64,000 bases of DNA from Diadema setosum. Taxonomy: Eukaryota > Echinodermata > Echinoidea > Diadematoida > Diadematidae. The stretch covers positions 19,898,650-19,962,649 of the forward strand of contig CM067069.1 of assembly GCA_033980235.1 (NCBI GenBank), given 5' to 3'. Positions 10,846-22,589 of this stretch are shown one piece after another; positions within the stretch are counted from its first letter, which is position 1, and each line of letters begins with the position of its first letter. The notes under the pieces were generated by a model that was given only the letters and a program-made list of their open reading frames with translations, was not told where the DNA came from and made no database searches. The position numbers and the translations under genes are program-made.

Positions 10846-12530
10846 ATTTGCATAGACTTTATACACAAAATCACGTTTTGAGCCATTTTCAGTCTGACAG
10901 GCATACATAAAACGTCATGCAGCGTCATGACAGTATCAAAAGATGTGCAAGACTTAAAAGTAAAAGTCAGGGAACGATGCAGTCAAAAAATTTCATGTGG
11001 CGGAGTAGTCGCCAAAATGTGGAGGGGGAGGGGGTTGATTCAATATCTGGATACTTGGAATAAAATTTCCATGATGTTTCATTTTTTCAATCTTGAAATA
11101 CATGTATGTATACACAGGTATGTACTGACAATTTAGCATTTCTTTTTCCATCATCTTTTCTACTGCAGACATGATACATTCGTATGCACAAGCAAAGGGA
11201 TGCAAGATACCAGCGAGAAAGAGACCACAAACTGGGCTTGCCACTGGATTTCCAACTCGCGTGATCATAAAGGAAACATGCAGAGGAGGAGGAGGACAAA
11301 GAGTGTGCAAGAGGCTCCAGCTGGAAATTAAGAAAGAGATTGACTGTCGCCTTTGTGATTGTAGACTATGGTGGGACATTTATCACATTCAGTGACATTT
11401 CTTCTCTCTTTTTATTTATAAATGAGGAGAATGTTGATTGTGTTATCTTGAATGAAAAGGAAAAGTGTCAGGATCAAGTCGGCTATGTACTACTACTTGG
11501 ACTGTAAAATCAAACCAAGTATTGGAAATTTTTTCATGCATCATTTTTATTTATATGATCATCATTGAAAATACATATAATTCCTTATACATGTACTGTA
11601 TCATGATATTGACAGAACATTACTATTTTTTTTTCTTGCATGCATTGTGAATATGTTCCTTCATTTACTGGACTTTCCATAATAAATAGTTTAAATTTTA
11701 TGCTACATCAAGTCTACTCAGATTTAAGTTCTTTGTGTTCTCTACTCCTCTCAACTTAACTTTACATCAGGATTGCATGTTTTCGTAATACATGTACATC
11801 ATATTGATCATTATTCCTGTCAGCGCTTGAAGTGTCATCTCTTGTGCCAACAAACCGTTTCTGTAATGTATTACATAACAACTTACGGATATTTCTTTTC
11901 CAACAGCCCAGAAATGAAGCATATCATTCACCTGCTAACTTCCACCGAGTTCCACAGACATGAATTCCCCTGGCTGTTGCTGGTTTGGGCAAGCCTTCAG
12001 TCAAGCTTTGTGGTTGTTAAGGTTCAATTTTGTGAAGAAAGCATGCATAAAATCTGACTAAATTGCAGAAGCGGTCTGTTGTAATTCATCTTCATACATT
12101 TACTGTATGTTTTTTGTTATTTCATTACTTTGCAAACATTCACATGAGAGAAATCTGTGTTTCCACCTTGGAAAACAAATTTCCCTTTCAACCTAGCTAC
12201 ACTTACACTGTAGAATATCTTCTAGATTACATGCCTGCCCTGACAAAACCAGTGTGGGCCCCATGTGGTGTATATGGGGAAAATATGGAACTAAATTGGC
12301 AAAGCCCATTTGGCCCATATGGGCCCCAGATGGGGTGTAGGCCTACAGGGAAAAACATACATGGGTTTCATGTATACTCAGTACTTGAATTCTAGAAAAA
12401 AAAAACAAAACAAACATTGTATTATATTTTATTGATTGTTTATGTATGCTATGAAAGCGGATATAGATTGTCACTTGTTTATCGTTGTAATTGTACATGT
12501 ATATTCATTTGCAGTAATGAAGTACAGGGT
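10846..12530. other. Intergenic, mostly featureless
   Basis: No supported exon. A segment at 12250-12325 carries GGGCCCCATGTGG, GGCCCATATGGGCCCC and GCAAAGCCCATTTGGC, a short self-complementary repeat. Frames near 11170-11390 are open but lack any family signature. Confidence 0.35.
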
Positions 12531-12679
12531 AACCCTTTTATAATGAGGTTGGTGGGACCACCATTTCTTCCTCGTTATAACCGGTACGTCATTGTAAACA
12601 TAGGCATACTGTATGTTTACTATTTCAATATTTGCAAATTCAGATGAGACCAATAAGATATCCTCTTTTCCCAGGTTTC

Positions 12680-13948
12680 CCTGTACTGGTACTACTGCAG
12701 TACCATTGTAGTACTACTGCAGTACTGGTACTACAGTACTACAGCAGTACCGGTACTGCAGTACCACTATTGGTACTGTAGTACTACTGCAGTACTGGTA
12801 CTGCAGTACTACAGCAGTGCCGGTACTGAGTACTGCAGTACCATAATTGATACTGTAGTACTACTGCAGTACTGGTACTGCAGTGGTACTGCAGTACTAC
12901 TGTAGTACTGGTACTACTGCAGTACTGGTACTGCAGTGGTACTGCAGTACTACTGTAGTACTGGTACTACTGCAGTACTGGTACTGCAGTGGTACTGCAG
13001 TACTACTGTAGTACTGGTACTGCAGTGGTACTGCAGTGGTACTGCAGTACTACTGTAGTACTGGTACTGCAGTGGTACTGCAGTGGTACTACAGCAGTGC
13101 CGGTACTGAGTACTGCAGTACCATAATTGATACTGTAGTACTACTGCAGTACTGGTACTGCAGTGGTACTGCAGTACTACTGTAGTACTGGTACTACTGC
13201 AGTACTGGTACTGCAGTGGTACTGCAGTACTACTGTAGTACTGGTACTACTGCAGTACTGGTACTGCAGTGGTACTGCAGTACTACTGTAGTACTGGTAC
13301 TGCAGTGGTACTGCAGTGGTACTGCAGTACTACTGTAGTACTGGTACTGCAGTGGTACTGCAGTGGTACTGCAGTACTACTGTAGTACTGGTACTGCAGT
13401 GGTACTGCAGTACTACTGCAGTGCTGGTACTGCAGTAGTACTACAGTGGTACTGCAGTAGCACTGCAGTACTACTGCAGTACTGGTACTGCAGTGGTACT
13501 GCAGTACTACTGCAGTGCTGGTACTGCAGTAGTACTACAGTGGTACTGCAGTAGTACTGCAGTACCATTGAGGTACCACTGCAGTACCAGTACTGCAGTA
13601 GTACTGCAGTACTGGTACTGCAGTACTGGTACTGCAGTACTACTGCTGTGTAGTACTGGTACTGCAGTAGGCCTACTGGTACTGCAGTACCAGTACTGCA
13701 GTACTACTGATGCAATGACTACTGCAGTACCAGTACTGCAGTACTACGAGTACTGCAAGGAAGAAGTGAGGTAGTACTGCAGTACTGGTACTGCAGTACT
13801 GCAGTACTGCAGTACTAGTACTGCAGTAAAGTGTCCAATTTACTACAGTACTTCTGCAGTACTAGTACTGCAGTACTACTGCAGTACGTGTACTGCAGTA
13901 GTACTGCAATACTTGTACTGCAGTACTACTGCAGTACTTTTTCACAAG
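12680..13948. repeat. GTAC/CTGCAG palindrome array 2 with 280-bp exact duplication
   Basis: 1.27 kb made almost wholly of GGTACTGCAGT, AGTACTACTG and their inverses. A 53-bp unit (TACTGCAGTACTGGTACTGC...) repeats head to tail. At a higher level, the segment from about 12811 recurs 280 bp later (from 13091) with no difference that I can find through about 13360, including the marker CCATAATTGATACTG. The array ends at AGTACTTTTTCACAAG, 200 bp before the start codon of the PAN gene. Repetitive ORFs inside (VLQYYCS...) are by-products. Confidence 0.85.
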
Positions 13949-14151
13949 GGTCTAGCTCTCCTACATCATTTTATCCGTGACAGTCATCGTACGGATCTGT
14001 CAATCGGAAACCCAACTATTGATTGATTGTGGAGTGGCCAACTGATAAAAATAACCGTCGTACATTCTGAATTTGTTCGCGGCTGTCAGTCTCTCCTTCG
14101 TGATTTTTTTTTTTTCACATTTGAATGCCTTGCTGTAGTTATAACTTCAAC

Positions 14152-14221
14152 ATGGGTACTCACGGAAAAGCCTTGGCCTGTCTCGAATTATTGTTCTTCT
14201 CGATGCTGATATCCTTTGGAG
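14152..14221 (+). CDS. PAN gene exon 1 (signal peptide)
   Basis: ATG in context TCAACATGG (A at -3, G at +4). It encodes 23 residues plus one base, ending at a strong donor (GGAG|GTGAGT). The 200 bp upstream separates it from the GTAC array. Confidence 0.65.
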
Positions 14222-15102
14222 GTGAGTTTTGATTATCTATTTACCTAAAATTTGATATTACTTCAGTGTACTTACAAACCAAATAGGGGAACGTGGGGCA
14301 GGATGGGCCACATTTCACTAAATGTGCTTTATTTCAAATACTACGTCACAAACTACCACATGAAACAGGATTTACAAAGATTATGTAAGGCAACACTATC
14401 ACACGTAATATCATCTTAATTGCCTACTTTTGTTTTACGTAATAGCCATCTCAAAATAGCCAAATCTGTCCCATCCTGCCCCACATACGTGGGGCACGAT
14501 GGGACAAACAATGAAGACGCATATTTCCGTGTTCCACTTGAAACGGTCGCTCTTTCTTTTGTAATTCCGGACCATTCTGAAACTGAAAAAAGAATAAAAC
14601 ATATACATTAACCACATCAAATATGATGGGGCAAGATGGGACACCCGCCCATCCTGCCCCGAGGTAGATGTCCCATCCTGCCCCATGCACACACACACAC
14701 TACACTTCTAAGCTCTACACAATACATGCAATGACATACAGTCTGCCTACATTTTGTGAAATAAACTTGATATACTATAAAAACCACACGATATCAACGT
14801 TCTACCTTTCTTCATAGTATGCCAGGGATACTATACATTTCTTAACTGCAGAAATTCTGCCGTCATCAATATCAATTTTTTGCGTTTGTCCACCAAAGCT
14901 CAAGAGAATCTCAGCTTCACAGAGCGTAAAGATGGCTTCCTGACAGCGTGCTTTTTATCAGTGCAGATTATAGTGCCCTCTGATTAGATAGTTATCGCAA
15001 TCCTGCCCCGTGTCCCATCTTGCCCCACGTTCCCCTACATAAAGAGAACAAAACACGTGGCGTGTGTGCAACAGTTTTCATACTACATCAAAAAGCATGA
15101 AT

Positions 15103-15143
<41 letters not shown>

Positions 15144-17520
15144 CTATAGAAAAGGGTTTACCCGATTGGCATTTTTTATTCTTTTAACCGTATTTCTTTA
15201 TGGAAAAAGTTGCGCACTTGAAGTTTCAGCCACGATGTCAATTTAAATTGCTAATTGCAAATGACTGCATAATGCCATAACTCTCTTTTTTTTCCCCATT
15301 TCTTAGCGTGTATCTCAGTAGCTTAAAGACTAGATAGCGACCTGGAGACTCGAGTCTCAATAGTCGCAGAGTGGTCGCCGAGTGGTTAACGGAGATGTCT
15401 CTGTCACGTCTTCGCGACGTCTGCTGGAAACTATAGCCTGGTCTCCGGAGAGTGAATCGAACATGTTCGATTTTTTTTTTTTTTTCGTAGACTTTTCCCG
15501 GTCTCCAGCTGTATGGTCTCGGGGACCTCTGCGCAACGTCTCCGCGATTTCCTCTCAGTCACAGCCAAGTTGTGGAGGCTAATTTTGTACACGAGGTCTC
15601 CCACATGTCTCTGCGACCTTGCGGAGACCCATTGGTCACCTATCTGAGACATCGCGGAGACGTAATCGCGGTTTCCGAGTGAATAAGTTGTCGCCTTGCT
15701 TTGAGACGTCTCGGGCGTCGTCTTATAAGAGTCGCCTTCTTGGTGAGAATTTAAGGCAAGCCTTCTCACCAATCACCGCGATTCCTGTGACTCTAAAGGA
15801 AAAAAAAATGGGTTGCCTTCTAACAACTCAGAGTCGTCTCCACACAAGCTAGGTGACGACTTATCCTTCGTCTGGAAGTCGCAGAGACTTCTCCGAGCCC
15901 ATGGAGTTGGAGCGACAGTCATGGCGCAGTCTCCTCCAGTGAGATAGGCCCTCAATCGTCTCACCGGGGGAGACGTTGCGGCGACTGCCTTGACTCGATC
16001 ATGCTACTTGAAAGACCTCCAAAGTGACTTGGTATGCCCTCTCACTACCAAGTCAACTCCAGGGATATTTCCGATTTGTCTCCAAACAATTAAGGTGATA
16101 ACGTCGTATCAGTTGCGGAGACGTCTAACGCGACGTCTCCGATAGGTTGCCAATGAGTCTCGGCAAGGACGCGGAGACGTACGTGTCGGAGACTTTGCGG
16201 ACAAAATTTGACTCCGCGACCACTCCACTTCTTGCAAGACCCGAGTCACCACCAGGTTGCCAGCTAGTCCCCAAGCCAATGAGATATACCCACCTGAGCT
16301 ACACTGCCACTTATAGCCAAGTCATAGTCTAGAACTAGCGCGAGCTTTAACCCTTTTGAAGGAAAACATCTTGCACGCTATCATGTCTAAAACCTTGTTT
16401 CATTGAAAGAACTTCGGTTACTTAAAGTGATATTCAGCTATTTCGTATTCGGGGTATAGCTGTAGGGCTATATCAGTGGGTTAAACAACAACAACAACAA
16501 CAACTCTGAGAAAAGGGTATATTTCAAAACCCCGCAAAGATCGAGAAAAAAACAGATACATATAAGCCTCCAAGGGCAAGTTTACCATTACGAACATGTG
16601 GACTGAGAGAATGTAGCAATATTTTATAGTAGAACACATCAGTGAAAGTGTAAGGAAACTCGGACAATCTGTTCAAAAGTTATGAATCTTTGACGTTTTG
16701 GTGCCGCCACCGCTAAATGAGAAGACTACAACTGTTTGTGATGTCAAATGAGTACAACGATATAAAGAAAATATAAAGAAAGTTCAACATATTTTCACTT
16801 TTCTCGTATTAAAAAAAAATCACTTGCTTGCCTCTTCCAGAAGACAGGGGAAATAATATCACCCCTAACATATAACAGTATCGAGTCGAAGGGTACCGGG
16901 TATGTGTTTTTTTTTTTTATAAAAAATTAAATTTTGTGGAACTCTCATTTGATTTCCATAATCGTTCTTCGCATGTGACATCATAAACTATGACAGTCTT
17001 CTGATCCAACAGTTACTGCACAGAAACTTTAAAGATTCATAACTTTTGAATGAGTAGGCTTAGTGTCCTATTTTCCCCAAACTTTTACTGATGTGTTTCT
17101 CTAATATTGATGCATTCACTAAATCCATATGTATGCTAAGGTGTACTTGTGCTTTCAGTATGATCAAAACAACACAATATGTGGGAATATAACTTTTTAA
17201 ACAAACAAAACACGAGAAATTTCGAGAGTATTTTGTCAAAAAAAAAAAAAATATCATATTTCCTCTTGAAATGGCTCTTTCCGCCAGGTCCTGTTGCATC
17301 CGCCGGCAGCTCGGCAGCGACTTTCCGTCAGAAAGGACCATGCCTCACTGGTCTTGTCGAAGAAACAGCAAGAGATGTGGGTTTGGTGCACTGCGCAGCT
17401 CTCTGCGCAAGGGCAAATTCCAGCTGCGTTTCCTTCAACTACCTTGATGACCTTTGTGAACTGAATGTAGTAGAGCAGATAAGCCCTCAAAATCACGTGA
17501 ATTGTGCAAAATTTGACTAA
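14152..17520 (+). CDS. Small secreted PAN/Apple-domain protein (2 exons)
   Basis: Exon 1 is 14152-14221 and exon 2 is 17288-17520, joined in phase 1 (GGA G|GTGAGT ... TTCCGCCAG|GT) to give 100 residues. Residues 1-24 are a signal peptide: short charged start, then LELLFFSMLISFG. The mature part has six cysteines at 42, 59, 63, 70, 80 and 96; the core CAALCARANSSCVSFNY followed by CELN is the C-x3-C-x6-C-x9-C pattern of PAN/Apple modules, which bind proteins or carbohydrates outside the cell. No other domain or membrane anchor is seen, so it is probably a secreted one-module protein. From about residue 86 onward (including the last cysteine), the stop codon and the 3' flank are shared with transposon arms at 23.5, 52.3 and 58.0 kb. 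The start is the first ATG ahead of the signal peptide; an upstream non-coding exon is possible. Confidence 0.7.
14286..15035. mobile_element. TA-flanked MITE with GTGGGGCA repeats
   Basis: TA at 14284-14285 and 15036-15037 flank inverted ends GGGGAACGTGGGGCARGATGG. Internal copies of TGGGGCA(A/G)GATGGGAC lie in both orientations (for example 14459-14505 and 14624-14688), and a CA run ends at about 14700. It has no ORF. A TA duplication fits a Tc1/mariner-type mobiliser. It lies inside the PAN gene intron. Confidence 0.75.
15103..15138. repeat. (CA)n microsatellite
   Basis: About 18 CA units in the PAN gene intron. Confidence 0.9.
15322..16275. mobile_element. Foldback element rich in GAGACG/CGTCTC
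   Basis: The left end reads CTTAAAGACTAGATAGCGAC and the reverse complement of the right end reads CTTGGGGACTAGCTGGCAAC, continuing through GAGTGGTCGC(C/G)GAGT for about 55 bp. The interior is dense in GTCTCC, GAGACGT and GTCGC words in both orientations. No ORF of a known transposase is seen and target duplications are unclear. Confidence 0.5.
16630..17105. mobile_element. Imperfect palindromic MITE
   Basis: AACACATCAGTGAAAGT...CAAAAGTTATGAATCTTT at about 16634-16693 recurs inverted at about 17036-17100. The arms flank A/T-rich sequence with GATGTCA words. It lies in the PAN gene intron just before exon 2. Exact ends were not resolved. Confidence 0.5.
17288..17520 (+). CDS. PAN gene exon 2 (PAN module and stop)
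   Basis: The acceptor is TCTTTCCGCCAG. It encodes 76 residues with all six cysteines and ends at TAA 17518-17520. The last 50 bases or so (from 17471) are the start of the left arm of the downstream inverted-repeat element. Confidence 0.7.
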
Positions 17521-17590
17521 AGCATGAAACTTTCACCAGTGTTAATACATACCATAAGATTTATTTTAAGATCGGGAGGTAAGTCTGATT

Positions 17591-18330
17591 TGACCTCTGA
17601 TGACCTCCAGAGGTCAATGTACTTTAGATATCAGAAAATCGATGTTTTTAGACATTTGCAAATGATAATGTGATTATGTTGCACTAAACATGCATTTATA
17701 CCGCAGAGAAATCATTTCCAGATTCAACAGAGCACTGACAGGTTTTTACCTTTGACCTCTGATGACCTCCAGAGGTCAATGAACTTTAAATATCAAAATG
17801 TCGATGTTTTTAGACATTTGTGAATGATATATGTGGTTATGATTCACTAAACAGGCATCTATACTTCAGGGAAACCATTTTCTGATTCCACAGAGCATTG
17901 ACAGGTTTTAACCTTTGACCTCTGATGACCTTTGGAGGTCAATGACCTCAAAATATTATATTGATCTGTGATGTCATTGGTTAATGGTAACCATTATTAA
18001 GATGTACAAAACAAGCATATCTGTCTTACAATGAAATTGTCTTCATATTCTAAAGAGCAGACAGGTTTCTACCTTTGACCTCTGATGACCTTGAGAGGTC
18101 AATGACCTCAGAATATCAGAATATTGAAGTATGACATCATTGGTGAAAGGTCAAACATGGTAAAGATGTACAAAACAAGCATATCTGTGTACAATGACAT
18201 CGTCTTCATATTCCAAGGCACACAGACGAGTTTCTGCCTTTGACCTCTGATGATCTCGAGAGGTCAATGACCTCAAAGTATCAGAATAGTTTGGCATCAT
18301 CAATGGTAAACATGATGATGTTTTAGAGAG
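17591..18330 (+). repeat. 163-bp tandem units, left arm of element 1
   Basis: The landmark TGACCTCTGATGACCT occurs at 17591, 17753, 17916, 18076 and, with a change, 18241: spacing 160-165 bp. Each unit has several TGACCT/AGGTCA half-sites followed by ATATCAGAAT and an ACAGGTTTCTACCTT end. Confidence 0.8.
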
Positions 18331-18559
18331 CACTCGTAGGCCCTGTTTATTAACGAGCCATTACCGTTCACCTATGAAAATCACACAAGGTCAAATACCT
18401 CGAATTAAATGTGAGGATGTTAATATTGATATTGCGATAGTTAATAGTTAATAATTGTTTATAATGTAGAGCTTACAAACCATGCATTTCTGTTACCAAA
18501 AAAGTGGCTACACATTCCGCAGAACTTTTCAGGTAATTATCTAAGTCGGGTATGTCACA

Positions 18560-20120
18560 GAGCAAGGGGTGTCGATCTGTTTTCACGTGTGGGGGGGGGG
18601 GGACTTGGAAAATATGTAAAAGCATAAGTTCATGGTGCAAAGGAATGAATGTGGGTGGGGGATTGGATTTTTGCAGGTTTAGACCTGAAATCAGTGATTC
18701 AGTGTAGCTCTTGTTTAATGTGTGCGTCATCACTTATACGGAAGTTGATGGGGTGTGGGCGCATCTCACCTACCCTCCTCCCAAAGACGAAGTTTTTTGG
18801 GTTTTTTTTTTTAAGAATCTGATGCATACGTTTTGGGGAATATTTGGAAAATTATGGATCACCAAGGTGTACCAAGTCTATATGGATGGGAACCCAGCAA
18901 CCGCAGCGTTGGCGAGGGTAGGGTATTCCACTCCCATTCGACAGAGCTCTTGTATTTTGAGAAAATGAGATTCAACGACCTGGCACACAGGCACTTTTGA
19001 AGGAATACCTCGAAATTGTATCAAAAAGGTGTAGTAAGTCAGCCATCTATGGAGGAAGACCAATCGACAGAAGGATGTGGGTGGAGGTATCCCCCTCCCA
19101 CATTATGGAGCTTTTGCATTCTTTTGTTTGCAATTCAATGATCTCGTGCCACTCTTGGTTGAACTACCATTTTGAAAAAAAAAAAGTCCATACCCAAATG
19201 TGTAGCCATAATCAATGCATGGAGGAGAGGTTGATACAGCGAGAGGAGGGTATGAAAGGGGCTGTCCCCCAATCCTTCCCATGCGAGGGAGCCTTTGCAG
19301 TAAGAATAGAAATGTTAAAAAAAAAATCTAGGATACACATTTATGATGGAATATTTGGGAAATTATCAGTAAAAGGAGTGTACCAAATCTAAGGGTAGAA
19401 ACCGAGGAGGGATTGTTAATTGAAAGATACACTACCCCCTCCAACAAGAGGGATTTTCTTTAATATGTCGGAACTGAAATTAAAGATCTAGTACATACTT
19501 TGTGATGATATAGAACAAAAAAATGGGGCAAAAGCACTGAGCGTATATGGAAGGGGACATAACGAAAGATAGTGTGGGGGAGGGGGTATGCAAAGGAGAT
19601 TCTGCCTTTTAATCTGGTGCATACTATAGCTGAAATGTTCAATGACAATTCATTTTCTGTCAAAAAAGTGAGAAAAAAAATCTCAATCTCAGGAAATACT
19701 TGGAGGCAAAGTTTTATGTCCCCACCATTCCCCCTCCCATATTTTCTCGGGAGGCGGGGCAAATGCCTCTTGCCCTCCAAAATGAACAATCGTGCATATA
19801 TAGGAAAGCCTTTTCATCTTTGGAATTCAAATAAAGATATCTCTTAAAAACATTTTTCATAGAATAAGGGAAATTATCATTCCCCAAAGTATGTTATATC
19901 TGCGAAAGGAACCAAGCAGGGGGAAGGAGTCTATCGAAAGGAGATATCCCCTCTCACAGAAGGGAGATTTTGCATTTCAGAATTAAATTTTAACAATCCG
20001 ATGCACACTTAAAGTGAAAAACTTGGGCAGTTTTCTGTCTAAAAAGCAAAAAACAAAAAACAACAAAAACTAACAACAACAAAACATAGTCCACATCTCA
20101 GAAGTAATGGGGTGGGGGTC
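18560..20120. repeat. Diverged satellite, 170-bp units in a 511-bp higher order
   Basis: Blocks with GGAATATTTGG(A/G)AAATTAT recur at about 18837, 19348 and 19859, 511 bp apart. Within them, C-rich/G-rich blocks of the type CCCCTCCCA...GGGA followed by TTTGCATTTT recur roughly every 170 bp (about 18920, 19090, 19265, 19430, 19570, 19730, 19940). It fills the interior of element 1. The units are old and strongly diverged. Confidence 0.55.
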
Positions 20121-20675
20121 AACTATCCCTGCCACCACCCCACCCCTCCTCCAAACTGATGCCCCGGTATGTGCATGTGTTTTATTCCACTTGTTGAAAA
20201 GAAGAGAGAGTTTTAAGAAACAATATTGTTCAGTGGTCGCTATCCCAGTCAAGTTAATTGTTTATCAATAAGGTGATTTCCTTCACCTGTATACCTTAAG
20301 ATGATGTAGGCCTGGTATTTGCCTTGCACGTTATTACATCTATTTCTTTTTTAGTATTCTCGTTTATATTTTGATGTGAAAGTTGTTTACTTTGCCACGA
20401 TTTTATTTGTACATAGAAAAACTAATCCAAGACTGAAAATGAAACTGATACAATATTTAATGATTGACATGATGCACATATTGTGTATTTCTATAGCAAT
20501 AAAAGTGAGCAATTCAAAAGGCGTGTACTCATTTCACATGAACATTAGCGATGATCCTCTGACCCCTGGAGGATATTGAAAGATATGCATCAAAATGTAA
20601 GAATATTGATGTCTGGTCTCATTGGTTTGTAATGGCCAGCTGCTTATGAAATAATAATTATATTTAAAAAAAATG

Positions 20676-20680
<5 letters not shown>

Positions 20681-20731
<51 letters not shown>
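20681..20731. repeat. (GT)n microsatellite
   Basis: About 25 GT units. Confidence 0.9.
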
Positions 20732-20733
<2 letters not shown>

Positions 20734-21123
20734 AAAATTGTATGCAGAGTATTCCACACACAGTTCAATTTTGACTTCCATCTAGGACAATGAGCGGTTA
20801 CTTTTTTCTCAACTACACTGTAATATCAAAATCTATTGAAAAAACACGATGGCGGCTGGGTCTAACACATTATCATTCCTTTTCGTTGGAAATCCATGCG
20901 GGATGGTCAAAACAAACATACAAAATAGATATCTCAGACCTAATTGTTATAACAAAGCTTCATATCCTCGCCCAGACAATGTAAACCACCCCATGGACTT
21001 ACTTTAGAATATCCTTTGTCAACAGAGAGAGACATCCAAACCTTTGCAGTGCCGACTAAGATCTGCCATGGAACTGATTGGTATTGGCTCTGCATCATTG
21101 ACAGCAGATCTCGTTTCCTATTC

Positions 21124-21168
21124 TCCTTCTTCTTCTTCTTCTTCTTCTTCTTCTTCTTCTTCTTCTTC
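21124..21168. repeat. (CTT)n microsatellite
   Basis: About 15 CTT units. Poly-Phe and poly-Lys ORFs across it are artefacts. Confidence 0.9.
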
Positions 21169-21639
21169 ATTATACTGTGTAATCTTGTAATATTCTGCCA
21201 TGGAGCCTTTTCTTAATTGGTTAAAAAAGGTATCCAAAGAGCTATATGAAGCAAAAAACAACAAACAAATGCAAAAACAAAAAGAGAGACATATGTATCT
21301 TTAATAACAGAGCTGAATATTGAGTATCTCTCTCCTGAAGTGTTTCAAAGAGATACAAGAGACAGTGGCCGAGAGTAGCCGCCACCTTTTTTGGGAGTAG
21401 GCCTACTTTGTGTTCTTGCAAATGATGCCTGACATTTTTGGTCATTTGCCCTTTTTGAAGAATGCAGCAATAGAGCCACAACTTCCTGCGGAGTGAATAT
21501 TGTGGGGTTCTTGATGCAGAACATCATCGCTGAATTTGCCTGAGCTGTACTTTCTTACAGGGATTGCCATTGTAGTTTTGTTTTGTTTTGCTTTGTTTTG
21601 TTTTTTAAGTGTGGCTGTAACACTGCTTGCTTTGCATAT

Positions 21640-21917
21640 GATGGTCATTGCAGCTAAAGAGTGCATATCTTCTCTGGATCATTCCAAACTTCATGATGTT
21701 TCACCTGGGTGAATGGATCCCAGATGATGCATGCATATTCCAGGACAGTCCTGAGCGGCATGGAGTAGCAAAACACCTGAACTTTATGATACTCGTATCT
21801 TCGTCTGGAGAGAGTCTTTGGTTGAAGTATAACCTTTTTAAGCTGCTGTGGCGATTTGATTCCAGCTGAGCCTCCTATTGGAACTCCAAAATATTTTGCA
21901 CAATCCGCTTTCTCCAT
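21640..21917 (-). pseudogene. Non-LTR retrotransposon RT C-terminal remnant
   Basis: The minus-strand frame reads AKYFGVPIGG near the start and VLEYACIIWDPFT near the end, matching the thumb-side region after the catalytic core of CR1/Jockey-like reverse transcriptases (A-K-Y-L-G-V and L-E-Y-A-x-x-x-W-D-P). There is no catalytic YADD box in this fragment and stops follow. It is a dead fragment within element 1. Confidence 0.6.
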
Positions 21918-22589
21918 GGTTTGCCATGAATGCTTATCTATTCCCTGGGTAGGTCTCGGATGGTAATAGCTAGTTGCAATACACAGGATTGCTTCATGTG
22001 GAATGCATGTTGGGCCTCACAGTATGTCGAAGTTTTCAAGATGGTCCATGATGTCGCAGCTGTGGACTGTATACTCCAGGACCATGAGTCATTCATCGCA
22101 GTCATACTGTAACAACCCACCAGCTTTACACTGGCCAATACAGGCCCACCAGCTGGAAACTATGCAAATATTGCCCATGAGCTTGACACTTAGGCAAACC
22201 AGTCCCATAATTAGTCCGACAAATGGGGGAAAAGATCTATGAGACTTACACTGAATAGATTAAACACTCTGTATATCAGTCTCGTGGGCCTTGTTTTCCT
22301 CGAGTGTCGAGATAATGGCCATATTTGCCTGTATTTGCTAGTCTACATAACTAACCCAAACATAACAGTTGTATTTGAGGTCACTGCCATCACTCAAGAA
22401 ACTTAAGCTTATTTCTGAAGTAATTGACCTCTCACATTTCAGAGACCTGTTACTATAAACCAATGCTCTGTGGAATATGCATACATACTTTGATCAAAAC
22501 ATCAGTGCGTGATTTGTACATGATTAAGCATTTACGATTACACCAATGAAGCCAAACATCAATACAGGTAAGCCTACACATGTGACCTC

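Noticed and set aside
13363..13774. ORF with VLQYYCSTGTAV repeats
   Set aside because: By-product of the GTAC/CTGCAG array; all frames stay open because stop codons are rare in the unit.
17179..17290. Extension of the PAN ORF upstream of 17288
   Set aside because: The upstream frame is intronic (poly-A run, AT-rich) and the acceptor plus signal-peptide exon explain the start.
20534..21216. HTHTHT, poly-Lys and poly-Phe ORFs
   Set aside because: Microsatellite translations.
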